From Oscillospiraceae bacterium (GTDB taxonomy: Bacteria > Bacillota > Clostridia > Oscillospirales > CAG-272), in NCBI GenBank assembly GCA_015064295.1, contig SVSM01000013.1, forward strand, positions 1 to 40,600: 40,600 nucleotides of DNA, written 5' to 3'. The translations under genes and the position numbers were made by a program. Positions 1 to 6,370 of this stretch are shown here, one piece after another. The notes beneath the pieces were generated by a model. The model ran no database searches. It was not told the origin of the DNA and worked only from the letters and a program-made list of their open reading frames with translations. Numbering within the stretch: position 1 is the stretch's first letter; the number at the start of each line of letters is the position of its first letter.

Positions 1-18
1 CTCCGTTCACCAGCTCCA
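1..18 (+). tRNA. 3' end of a tRNA, probably tRNA-Thr (truncated by window edge)
   Basis: The first 18 bases look like the end of a tRNA: a 3' T-stem strand, then CACCAGC as the 3' acceptor strand, a T discriminator and an encoded CCA at 16-18. The acceptor strand implies a 5' end of GCTGGTG, which I associate with threonine tRNAs of Clostridia. The anticodon lies outside the window, so the identity is a guess. It sits 5 bases before the tRNA-Tyr, as in a tRNA cluster. Confidence 0.6.
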
Positions 19-23
19 TATTT

Positions 24-108
24 GGGAGCGTTCCCGAGCGGCCAAAGGGGGCAGACTGTAAATCTGTTGTCAGTGACTTCGGTGGTCCGAATCCACCCGC
101 TCCCACCA
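24..108 (+). tRNA. tRNA-Tyr (anticodon GTA)
   Basis: The acceptor stem pairs GGGAGCG (24-30) with CGCTCCC (98-104), followed by discriminator A105 and an encoded CCA (106-108). The anticodon stem pairs 51-55 with 63-67, and the seven-base loop CTGTAAA carries GTA at 58-60. A long variable arm (about 68-80) makes it a class II tRNA, as expected for bacterial tRNA-Tyr. The T arm pairs GGTGG with CCACC around the loop TCCGAAT. The gene is the last member of a tRNA cluster that enters from the left edge. Confidence 0.96.
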
Positions 109-152
109 AAACAAAAGACCGACCTACTGGTCGGTCTTTTGTTTTGGTGGGA
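101..152 (+). terminator. Long perfect hairpin after the tRNA cluster, overlapping the tRNA-Tyr 3' end
   Basis: Bases 101-124 and 129-152 are perfect reverse complements (24 bp) around the loop TACT. The core is GACCGACC/GGTCGGTC and the distal part is an A-rich/T-rich tract, so it can act as an intrinsic terminator in both directions. Unusually, the 5' arm begins inside the tRNA: it includes the last four acceptor bases, the discriminator and the CCA. Confidence 0.8.
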
Positions 153-301
153 TGTGGATGTGTGTTTATTTCAAAGCTGATCGCGCACAGCATCGCGTGA
201 ACGTAGTCCCAATCATGCCCCGTGGCCTTGCATAAGGCTCTTACCGTGCAATCGCCGACGCGGTTGCCGTCAGGGTTGGGGTTGTAATAAACATTAGTCA
301 T
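153..301 (-). pseudogene. Truncated phage-type protein with GDCTVRA motif (N-terminal fragment)
   Basis: From an ATG at 301 (or in frame at 307) the minus strand reads MTNVYYNPNPDGNRVGDCTV and then RALCKATGHDWDYVHAML. This matches my recollection of the N-terminus of a conserved protein found in Clostridia prophages, with an N-x-D/G-x-GDC-x-VRA pattern in which the Cys could be a papain-like nucleophile. After about residue 45 the likeness ends: the frame continues without a stop through the hairpin and antisense to the tRNA-Tyr to the window edge, encoding sequence that cannot be original. The gene therefore seems to have lost its 3' end where the element meets the tRNA terminator. Family assignment is from memory. 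Confidence 0.6.
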
Positions 302-315
302 ACACATACGCAGAT

Positions 316-552
316 TTACCATAGGTCGTTATCATAAATGCTTTCATCAACCTCCCACGGTATTTTATTTTTTATACATTTTTTAATTGTTTCCATCCAT
401 TCCTCGGAAGGAGTTAATTCGCGTGTTCCAGGAAAGTCCTCATAGTTAAAGCCTGGCGCAGCTTCCCCAAAAACTTTTTTATATTCTTTGCAGAGTTCAT
501 CTGCCTCTTTGCTTTGGGTTAAAGCGGCATCTTCGGGATGAATACCAAACAT
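316..552 (-). CDS. Small hypothetical protein of the prophage remnant
   Basis: This 78-residue acidic protein starts at an ATG whose A is shared with the TGA of the preceding reading frame (TGATG), a coupling typical of phage operons; a TTG codon just upstream is less likely as a start. It is rich in Glu, Asp and Lys, has no membrane segment or signal peptide and ends in DNDLW. I do not recognise its family. The frame is intact, but its neighbours on both sides are broken, so it is probably expressed little or not at all. The next gene starts about 9-15 bases downstream. Confidence 0.55.
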   Translation of the reverse strand: MFGIHPEDAALTQSKEADELCKEYKKVFGEAAPGFNYEDFPGTRELTPSEEWMETIKKCIKNKIPWEVDESIYDNDLW

Positions 553-1374
553 CAAATCACTCCCATCATTGTTTCAAACTGTGCCAATATTTGGGGGAAC
601 CATTTTTTCAAAAACTTAATATCATTTTCTCGCCCAAGCGCATGAATGGAAAAAATGTTTGCAAATATTTCGCTTGCTTTTTTTCTTTATCCTTCCAATA
701 TGCTTGGGGGTGTCTCCATCTTGTTTCTATTTTTCCATCGGAAAGACCGTTTACAATATCAGACAAATAGCCGACCGTGTCATGTTTGTTCAAATATTCG
801 ATTATTGACTTTTGTTTTATATTTGTTTTGGAACGGGCGCTTTTAATGCGTTTATAAAGGATTTATTTTCAAACGACAAAAAATACCTGTTGTCCAACCA
901 ATGAGCCAATTCGTGTGTCAAAGATATTGGGTAATTAATTCTTAAAAAGGACGGAATTTCGGGGTTGTATGCTATTTTACCAGACTTTGCTCGAAGTGCT
1001 ATTCTCCTTTGCATTTGCAAATCTTTTTCAAATACCACCTCGTTAAGAGCTTCTTCCAATAATATTCTATACCTTTCCGGCATATTTGTCAATACATTGT
1101 CGCGGTAATTGTTGTTCGCAGACCTTATGTCAAAATCACCATTTTGCCTTATATAATTTTCAATTGAAGAAAAATCCTCGTAAAAATCATTTGTATTTTC
1201 ATGAAGCGATACAGCAACATCCACCGTGTCCGTGTCAGCTTCCTTAACGGTTTTGGGAAATATCTTCTGGCTATTATTATGCCTCGCCGCCGCTCCTCTT
1301 GCCTGTGCCGCCTGCTCCCTGTCCCACTTGGCGATCTGCGTCCGCTCGGCTCTCGTTTTGAGGCCACTTTCTTG
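552..1374 (-). pseudogene. Phage minor head/MuF-type protein with C-terminal zincin motif, truncated and frameshifted
   Basis: One protein can be reassembled from three frames. The first runs from 1374 (just after an in-frame TAG at 1375-1377) to about 838 and contains HELAHWLD, an HExxH zinc-peptidase motif. The second runs to about 680 and includes GYLSDIVNGLSDGKI. The third runs to the TGA at 552 and contains EIFANIFSIHALG, which supplies the glutamate expected downstream as third zinc ligand. The first shift fits loss of one C in a C-run near 835 and the second loss of one A in an A-run near 675. The N-terminal part is missing. Zincin-like C-termini of this type occur in phage head-morphogenesis proteins of Firmicutes. 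Two single-base deletions in homopolymers could also be sequencing errors. Confidence 0.6.
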
Positions 1375-1396
1375 CTAAGATACTTAATATAAACAG

Positions 1397-1424
1397 AAAA
1401 AAACCGACCTTAAGGTCGGTTTTT
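1397..1424. terminator. Bidirectional terminator at the end of the kinase operon
   Basis: A-rich tract, ACCGACC (1403-1409), loop TTAA, GGTCGGT (1414-1420), T-tract. The A/T tails pair as well, so it can stop transcription from either side. It lies 4 bases beyond the stop of the kinase gene and also seals off the phage remnant. Its core has the same pattern as the hairpin at 118-135. Confidence 0.85.
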
Positions 1425-1428
1425 CACG

Positions 1429-2475
1429 TTAAGTTTTCAGAATCAGATCCGCAACAAATTCCGGTTGCGTTTCGGCAAAATAGGCCTCCTCCAAGGGAAG
1501 CCATTCGGTTTCGTAGCGGTGAAGCAACGCTTCCCCGCCCCGTTCCAAAATGCGATTCCGTTGGGATTGCTTGTCGGTATCGAGAAGGAACTTGACATCA
1601 TAGAAATCGCGGAGCTCGGGATGAAGAGAGTAAACACCCTCGACAAACAAATACTGCCTTCGCACCTCTTTTATCGCAGGAAGAAGAACCTGCTTATGGC
1701 AATCAAAACGGGCATGAGTCAAGGAATCCGCATAGCGCTCTCCCATGACCTCTTGCTTCAACCGTTCCACATCCACGTTTCCGCCGGGCAAGGAAAGGCG
1801 TTCCTTTGTCTTGCGTTCCGTAGGTAGGAAATAGTCATCCATGGCAATCACGTTTCCGTCAAACAGCTTGCCAAGCAGGGCCGCAACCGTAGTCTTCCCC
1901 GAGGCGGCTCTCCCCTCGATCGCCACGTTAATGCGATCCGCTTTACGTCCCGCATCGGAAAGAAGCATACAGAGGGGAGCGATAGCCGCCAATTCAGCGG
2001 TTATCAGGCGATAGTGTGCGCCGTATAGCCGACGGTAACGTGCCGAATGGGAAGGAAGCTGATTTCCAAGGGTTGATGCGTATTGAACGATTTCATCGCC
2101 GTTACAGGGCAAAATACCCATCTTGGCGGCACGCTGCATATTGCGGATCTTGCGGTCAAAGCCTTCCTTCGTGCCACGACTCGAAACGCTCATTTCGAAC
2201 ATGGAAAAGACAAGCTCGGGGGGCATACAAAGCTTAGCAGCGGCAAGGTTCAATCTTGCATATCCTCCACCGATGGTGACTGTTAGCGGTTCAAGGGCAT
2301 CGGTGGATACCGCATCCCACTCCTCAAGAAACATCGCATAGGCCGCTTCGCGGTCGGTGAGCAGGTGACCGCAACCGAATTCAGACTGATACGCCAGCTT
2401 CACGTAGTCACAGGCCTCCATCTGAGGATAAGCGGCGGCGTGGGAAAGCAGGACGTCATAAAAGGGCAATCTCAT
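1429..2475 (-). CDS. Two-domain protein: unknown N-terminal domain fused to a uridine-kinase-like P-loop kinase
   Basis: The 348-residue protein has two parts. Residues 1 to about 175 form a domain I cannot name, with conserved-looking stretches SEFGCGHLL and SSRGTKEGF. From about residue 182 it is a uridine kinase/phosphoribulokinase-type P-loop domain: Walker A GRAASGKTT (188-196), MDDYF (about 222-226) where the acceptor-binding Asp is expected, and FVEGVY as the second acidic strand. It probably phosphorylates a nucleoside or other small hydroxylated substrate in the cytoplasm; the substrate cannot be read from the sequence. The ATG lies 1 base after the stop of gpsA, so the two are translationally coupled, and it is the last gene before the terminator at 1397. 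Uridine kinase proper is about 210 residues, so the N-terminal half is an addition. Confidence 0.75.
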   Translation of the reverse strand: MRLPFYDVLLSHAAAYPQMEACDYVKLAYQSEFGCGHLLTDREAAYAMFLEEWDAVSTDALEPLTVTIGGGYARLNLAAAKLCMPPELVFSMFEMSVSSRGTKEGFDRKIRNMQRAAKMGILPCNGDEIVQYASTLGNQLPSHSARYRRLYGAHYRLITAELAAIAPLCMLLSDAGRKADRINVAIEGRAASGKTTVAALLGKLFDGNVIAMDDYFLPTERKTKERLSLPGGNVDVERLKQEVMGERYADSLTHARFDCHKQVLLPAIKEVRRQYLFVEGVYSLHPELRDFYDVKFLLDTDKQSQRNRILERGGEALLHRYETEWLPLEEAYFAETQPEFVADLILKT

Positions 2476-2476
2476 T

Positions 2477-3433
2477 TTAGAATTCCATCTTCAGGCTGCG
2501 CTCAAACAACTGCTGAAGCGCCTCCTTGGGAGAAGCATTTTCATAAAGCACCGCGTAGACGGCGGAGCAAATAGGCAGCTCCACCTGATAACGCTCGGCC
2601 AGCGTCATCATAGCCTTAACGGTATAATAGCCCTCTGCCAGCTGGTCAAAGCTCTCGCCCTTAACGTAGAGCTCACCGAAGCGGCGGTTATGGGAAAACT
2701 CCGAGAAGACCGTTGCCTCGTAGTCGCCAAGATGGCAGAGACCGTAGGCCGACAGCTCGTTACCGCCCATGGCCTTGATAAGGCGAGAGATCTCTCTGGT
2801 GCCTCGGGACATGAGAGCGCCCTTCAAGGAGCGCAGACCAAAGCCGTCCAGCATACCGGCAGCAATACCGATGACGTTCTTGGCGGCGGCACCGATCTCG
2901 TTTCCGATCAGATCAGAGCCATAGTAGAAGCGAATCACAGGGCTTGAGAACTCCTCAACGAGCTTCTTCTTGACGTCGTCATACTGACTGTCGATCACCA
3001 TGCAGTTAGGAATCTCACGAACGAACTCCTGTACGTGGCCAGGGCCGATCCAAACGGCAACCCGATTGGAGGGATCCAGGTTCTCCTCAACGATCTGGGA
3101 AAGACGCATACCGGTACCGATTTCAAGGCCCTTCATGCAGAGGACGATCCGCTTATCCTTCAGTCCCGCCTCCCGCAGCTCACCGCAAAGGCTACGCAGT
3201 CCCTGGGAGTTGACCGAGATGACCACGGTCTCAGCCGCAAGGACGGCCGCCATATCGTTGGTAAGGGGCATTCCCTCACGCAGGGTGACGAGGCCGTTGG
3301 TACGCGTTTTAACAAACGTATCGTAATGAGGCGTTCCTTCCATCCCGTAAAGGGTGACGTCGTGTCCGATTTTGTCCAAATAGTAGGCGATGAAGGAACC
3401 CCACCGTCCACATCCGATCACTGTAATCTTCAA
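2477..3433 (-). CDS. gpsA: Glycerol-3-phosphate dehydrogenase [NAD(P)+], GpsA family
   Basis: The enzyme reduces dihydroxyacetone phosphate to sn-glycerol 3-phosphate for phospholipid synthesis. The start is taken as TTG at 3433, preceded by AAAGGA at 10 bases and leading directly into the Rossmann strand KITVIGCGRWG; this gives 318 residues, the usual length. The nucleotide-binding motif is GCGRWG instead of the common GAGSWG. The C-terminal domain has the family signature AAKNVIGIAAG, whose Lys is the catalytic residue, and later MSRGTREISRL. The gene follows the SpoIID-domain gene by 28 bases and is followed 1 base later by the kinase. The long in-frame extension upstream lacks a good start context and overlaps the preceding gene, so I exclude it. 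Confidence 0.9.
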   Translation of the reverse strand: MKITVIGCGRWGSFIAYYLDKIGHDVTLYGMEGTPHYDTFVKTRTNGLVTLREGMPLTNDMAAVLAAETVVISVNSQGLRSLCGELREAGLKDKRIVLCMKGLEIGTGMRLSQIVEENLDPSNRVAVWIGPGHVQEFVREIPNCMVIDSQYDDVKKKLVEEFSSPVIRFYYGSDLIGNEIGAAAKNVIGIAAGMLDGFGLRSLKGALMSRGTREISRLIKAMGGNELSAYGLCHLGDYEATVFSEFSHNRRFGELYVKGESFDQLAEGYYTVKAMMTLAERYQVELPICSAVYAVLYENASPKEALQQLFERSLKMEF

Positions 3434-3461
3434 AATACTGTTGTCCTTTCTGTTGCAAAGA

Positions 3462-5777
3462 TTATGCCGTACCGTTGAGATACGCCTGAAAATCAACGAT
3501 TCTCACGTTACTGTAATAGGCCTTGAAAATCGTTTCAAAATCATAGCCAAGGTCACCCATGTCCTTGATGCCCCACTGACTCAGGCCAACACCATGGCCC
3601 CAGCCACGACCGATAAAGACGAAGCTGCCCGAGGTTCCCTCGGCCGTCAGCGTTTCGGTCTCCACGATGGTATCGAGAATCCGGATGTCCGGCAGATCCT
3701 TGCCGTTGACACCCTTCATGGTGGGATAATACTGGGAATCCAGCGTGTAGGTCATATTGATGGCGTGGGTACCGTTAGCGGTAGCCACCAGCTCCTCGGC
3801 GCTGTCGTGAAAGCTCTTAAGTCCGCTTGCCGTCAGTACGCTGAAGGATTGTCTTCCAAAGAGGGTATGGAGCGTAGGGTTGGTCTTCACGTCAAGACCG
3901 ACGGTGGGCTCGCCGGTTGAGGCGCCGAAGCCCATCATAGTGTAGTTGATACGGTTCACCTGCTCCCCAACCTTGGCAACCACAAAGTTTCCACTTTTGA
4001 CGTAAGGCGAGAGCAGTGACTTGACCTTGTTGACCTGCTTGACCTGAACGGTATGGCCGGCCTTGTCATAGAACTTAATGGCATATACGTAGGTAGAATT
4101 ATCCGCCAGCTGTGTAATTTCGATTTTCGTCACAGCGCTGGTCAGAGCCGTATAGCCCTTCGCCTCCAGGCGGTCAAACAACTGTTTTCCCGTGGCGGTA
4201 CCGGTCCAGCTGCCGTTGCCGTGCTTGGTGTACTTCTCCCACGGCGTTCCAACGGCGGATAGATAGCCATAGACCTTTTTGCTGCTGCCCCAGACATCCG
4301 CTGCGCTGGCCGTGCAACCGCCGGTACTGGAGGAGTAGGCCGTAATGCAAATGTCATTGGTGCCGTTGTAAACGGCGATCAGGCCCTTCGTCTCGTTAGC
4401 GGCCTGTCTGACGCGGGCGTTCGTCGAATTGAAGCCCTTGTAGACCTGGCAGTTGGTCGAGGAGCAAAGGTCGGCGTTATAGGAGGACTTATGGCGCCCC
4501 AAATTGGCAATGGCATAAGAGCGAACCGCGATGGCAAAGGCCTTTTGGGTTTCAAGAGGCCAGGAATTACCGATCTCGTAAGGAATGACGCCGGCAACGT
4601 AAGTTTCCAGCGGTAAAATATTAACAACCTTCACGCCGTAGGCATCGTCGGCATCGTGTGCCGCACATTCCAGTATGCCGTCGTAGATCCGCATGCTGCT
4701 CTTATAGCCGTTGATATAGGAGTATGTCGAACCGTCCTGATAGGCCTTGGCGGCAAAGAAGGTTTTTTTCGTGGTATCGTCAAATTTCCAGACGATGGTT
4801 TTCGTGGCGGGATCGATGGCTGCCAAAGCCGTCGGGGACGGCAGGGAGACCGTAGCGTTCAGCATAGACTCAACGAAGGGGTCAGGCTCGGGCTCGGGAG
4901 GATCGGTTTCGTCCGATTCCGTCGTATCGGATTCGGTGGTATCGGAATCCGTGGTGTCCGAATCGGTTGTGTCAGACGCCGTGGCATCAGATTCGGTGCT
5001 ATTTGAATCGCTTGTGTCAGAGGCCGCGGTGTCGGAATCCGTCATGTCCGAGTCCGCAGTGGTGTCGGCGGACTCGCTATCCCCTGACGTCGACTCAGTG
5101 GAAGCGTCCGATTCGGTGGTCTCACCGCTTTCGGTAGTGTTTTCGGCTTCGGTCACAGTATCCGTTTCGGTTTCCGGCGTATAGCGCTCAAGTAACAGCT
5201 CCAGCGCCGCCTTGGCCTCGTCCTCCGTCATATAGTTGCCCAGCATGAGGCAGTATGTACCGTCGTAATATCCCGGGAACGGGCGATATTCCGGATAGGC
5301 CTGCTCAACAGCAGCCAGATAGTCATTTATCGTCTCGGCAGAGCAGACGACCTTAATATGATACGACCCAATTTCGGCGGTTTTGTTGCTACTGGCAAGT
5401 ACAAAGCGATCGCCGCTTAAGGTCAGATTGCGGTCTCGGGCCACGTTCAGCCGCGTGGCTTGCGTGGTATGGATGGCGGTAAAATTGTTTTGGCTGTCGG
5501 AATATCCAAGGATAAAGCCCTTCTCGGCCTCGGTCAGGTAATCAACCTTGACCGAGGTTCCGTAGATCAGCGCGATGCGAATGAGAGGATCAACCTCTTC
5601 CGCATCGGCCGCCTCGACCCGAGAGCCCGCCATCGTGAAGGCGATGACGTAATAGAAGGTACCGGCCAGCATGGCGATCGCCAGCAGGGCCACCAGCACT
5701 CTTGCCCAGAATCTTGAGTCAGGGCGAAGGGCCTTCTTCTTGGCTTTTGCTCCTTTATCCCGTGATATTGTACTCAC
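3462..5777 (-). CDS. Membrane-anchored SpoIID/LytB-domain protein with Asp/Ser/Thr-rich linker
   Basis: The 771-residue protein has a basic N-terminus, one membrane segment (about 25-47), a folded region to about residue 200 with a SPOR-like stretch (GYYDGTYCLMLGNYMTEDEA), a 100-residue acidic linker, and a SpoIID/LytB domain from about 310. The SpoIID signature ETYVAGVIPYEI...WPLETQKAFAIAVRSYA is present, with the Glu of PYEI matching the catalytic Glu of SpoIID lytic transglycosylases, and the C-terminus has GRGWGHGVGLSQWG. Family members cleave peptidoglycan strands stripped of stem peptides, in sporulation or during growth. B. subtilis SpoIID is less than half as long, so this is a LytB/SpoIID-like relative and not clearly spoIID. 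The start is GTG at 5777, overlapping the upstream gene by 23 bases; its ribosome site is poor. Confidence 0.88.
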   Translation of the reverse strand: MSTISRDKGAKAKKKALRPDSRFWARVLVALLAIAMLAGTFYYVIAFTMAGSRVEAADAEEVDPLIRIALIYGTSVKVDYLTEAEKGFILGYSDSQNNFTAIHTTQATRLNVARDRNLTLSGDRFVLASSNKTAEIGSYHIKVVCSAETINDYLAAVEQAYPEYRPFPGYYDGTYCLMLGNYMTEDEAKAALELLLERYTPETETDTVTEAENTTESGETTESDASTESTSGDSESADTTADSDMTDSDTAASDTSDSNSTESDATASDTTDSDTTDSDTTESDTTESDETDPPEPEPDPFVESMLNATVSLPSPTALAAIDPATKTIVWKFDDTTKKTFFAAKAYQDGSTYSYINGYKSSMRIYDGILECAAHDADDAYGVKVVNILPLETYVAGVIPYEIGNSWPLETQKAFAIAVRSYAIANLGRHKSSYNADLCSSTNCQVYKGFNSTNARVRQAANETKGLIAVYNGTNDICITAYSSSTGGCTASAADVWGSSKKVYGYLSAVGTPWEKYTKHGNGSWTGTATGKQLFDRLEAKGYTALTSAVTKIEITQLADNSTYVYAIKFYDKAGHTVQVKQVNKVKSLLSPYVKSGNFVVAKVGEQVNRINYTMMGFGASTGEPTVGLDVKTNPTLHTLFGRQSFSVLTASGLKSFHDSAEELVATANGTHAINMTYTLDSQYYPTMKGVNGKDLPDIRILDTIVETETLTAEGTSGSFVFIGRGWGHGVGLSQWGIKDMGDLGYDFETIFKAYYSNVRIVDFQAYLNGTA
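4878..5177 (-). repeat. Low-complexity repeat encoding the (S/T)-D-rich linker of the SpoIID-domain protein
   Basis: About 100 codons encode an irregular repeat of units such as SDTT, ESDTT and DSDTA, ending in PPEPEPDP. The DNA shows degenerate tandem copies of a 15-18 base unit (for example variations of GTATCGGATTCGGTG on the plus strand). Such linkers extend domains through the cell wall; copy-number variation between strains is likely. Confidence 0.85.
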
Positions 5778-6258
5778 CCCTTACCAAAATAATTGCCGTA
5801 TCGGAGGAGACGACAAGGCCTCTGCCGTCCGCCTTCGGAATGACCATGTAGTGATTGGCAGGAAGAAGCGAACCGTTAACGTTCACCGTTCCGGCCGTCA
5901 GATCGCTGATACCGACACCCGCCGCTACGTTAGCCGAGGAGGTAACGACCGTCGTAGCCGTGCCCTCCAAAAGAACCACCTCGCAACAGGCCTTTGCCAT
6001 CAAGGTTTGTCCCTTTTTCAGCGTCACATAGGTATATGAGCCGGCGGACGCCATGCCGATATCACTGATTTTGACGTATTCCGTCTCGATCTTGCTAAGC
6101 ACCTGTGCCATGATCTCGGGACCGAGCACGTCGTTCACATAGCTGAGAGAAACAAGTGGGTCATCCTGAGAGGAGTAGACGTCGTCCGCCGATACGCAAA
6201 GGGTAAGGGTGGCGAGAATCAGGATAAAGATGGTCGTCAGTTTGGAAATTCTGTTCAT
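5755..6258 (-). CDS. Secreted protein of unknown function
   Basis: The 167-residue protein starts at ATG 6258, preceded by AAAGGAACGG. It has a clear signal peptide (MNRISKLTTIFILILATLTL, then CVSADD, with cleavage likely after VSA). The mature part carries SLSYVNDVLGPEIM near its start and then a beta-rich region with GISDLTAGTVNVNG, NHYMVIPKADGRGL and a final ILVRGEYNITG. I have seen similar short exported proteins in Clostridia but know no function. A good promoter lies just upstream and the gene overlaps the following SpoIID-domain gene by 23 bases, so a role at the cell surface together with that protein is plausible. An in-frame extension upstream to 6381 crosses the promoter and lacks a ribosome site. 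Confidence 0.8.
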   Translation of the reverse strand: MNRISKLTTIFILILATLTLCVSADDVYSSQDDPLVSLSYVNDVLGPEIMAQVLSKIETEYVKISDIGMASAGSYTYVTLKKGQTLMAKACCEVVLLEGTATTVVTSSANVAAGVGISDLTAGTVNVNGSLLPANHYMVIPKADGRGLVVSSDTAIILVRGEYNITG

Positions 6259-6288
6259 AGTTTGACCGTTCCTTTCTTGGTTTCCCAT

Positions 6289-6306
6289 CCTCCCGCTTGG
6301 GGGAGG
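6289..6306 (-). other. Hairpin in the 5' leader of the secreted-protein operon
   Basis: CCTCCC (6289-6294) pairs with GGGAGG (6301-6306) on the leader of the transcript starting near 6307, about 30 bases before the ATG at 6258. It does not cover the ribosome binding site and has no T-tract, so it may stabilise the 5' end; no function can be assigned. Confidence 0.4.
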
Positions 6307-6313
6307 CAACCGT

Positions 6314-6342
6314 ATTATAACACAATCCTCACGGTAATGCAA
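6314..6342 (-). promoter_or_regulatory. Predicted sigma-A promoter for the secreted protein-SpoIID-gpsA-kinase operon
   Basis: On the minus strand TTGCAT (6337-6342) and TATAAT (6314-6319) are separated by 17 bases. It lies in the 112-base gap after the topoisomerase gene and directs transcription towards 6258. Confidence 0.8.
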
Positions 6343-6347
6343 CCGTG
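6330..6347. promoter_or_regulatory. Palindrome overlapping the -35 box (candidate operator)
   Basis: CACGGT (6330-6335) and ACCGTG (6342-6347) form a perfect 6-bp dyad around a 6-base centre. The -35 hexamer at 6337-6342 lies inside it, so a bound dimeric regulator would block RNA polymerase. It is not followed by a T-tract, so it is not a terminator for the upstream topoisomerase gene. No regulator gene is near. Confidence 0.45.
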
Positions 6348-6370
6348 GTGGAAAAAATTGATCGCTTTCG

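Larger units (their letters stand above)
153..1374 (-). mobile_element. Remnant of a prophage (structural-gene fragment) beside tRNA-Tyr
   Basis: Between two terminator hairpins lies a minus-strand block that is visibly more A+T-rich than the rest of the window. It holds three gene pieces in tight phage-like order: a minor-head-like protein with a zinc-peptidase motif, a 78-residue protein whose ATG overlaps the preceding TGA, and the start of a protein with a GDCTVRA motif. The first and last pieces are truncated and the first is also frameshifted. There is no integrase, and I found no second copy of the tRNA 3' end that would mark an attachment site. Position next to a tRNA is typical for integrated elements, so decay of an integrated phage is the likely origin; this is inference. 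Confidence 0.65.

Noticed and set aside
1..301. A complete gene reading from 301 through the tRNA-Tyr to the left edge
   Set aside because: Only the first 45 or so residues look like a protein; the rest is antisense to a hairpin and a tRNA, so I treat it as a truncated fragment.
24..1396. Attachment-site direct repeat flanking the phage remnant
   Set aside because: I looked for a second copy of the tRNA-Tyr 3' end near 1375-1400 and found none; only the terminator-like hairpins are shared.
4878..5177. CRISPR-like or other structural DNA repeat
   Set aside because: Units are degenerate, follow codon frame and lie within an intact coding sequence; there are no unique spacers.
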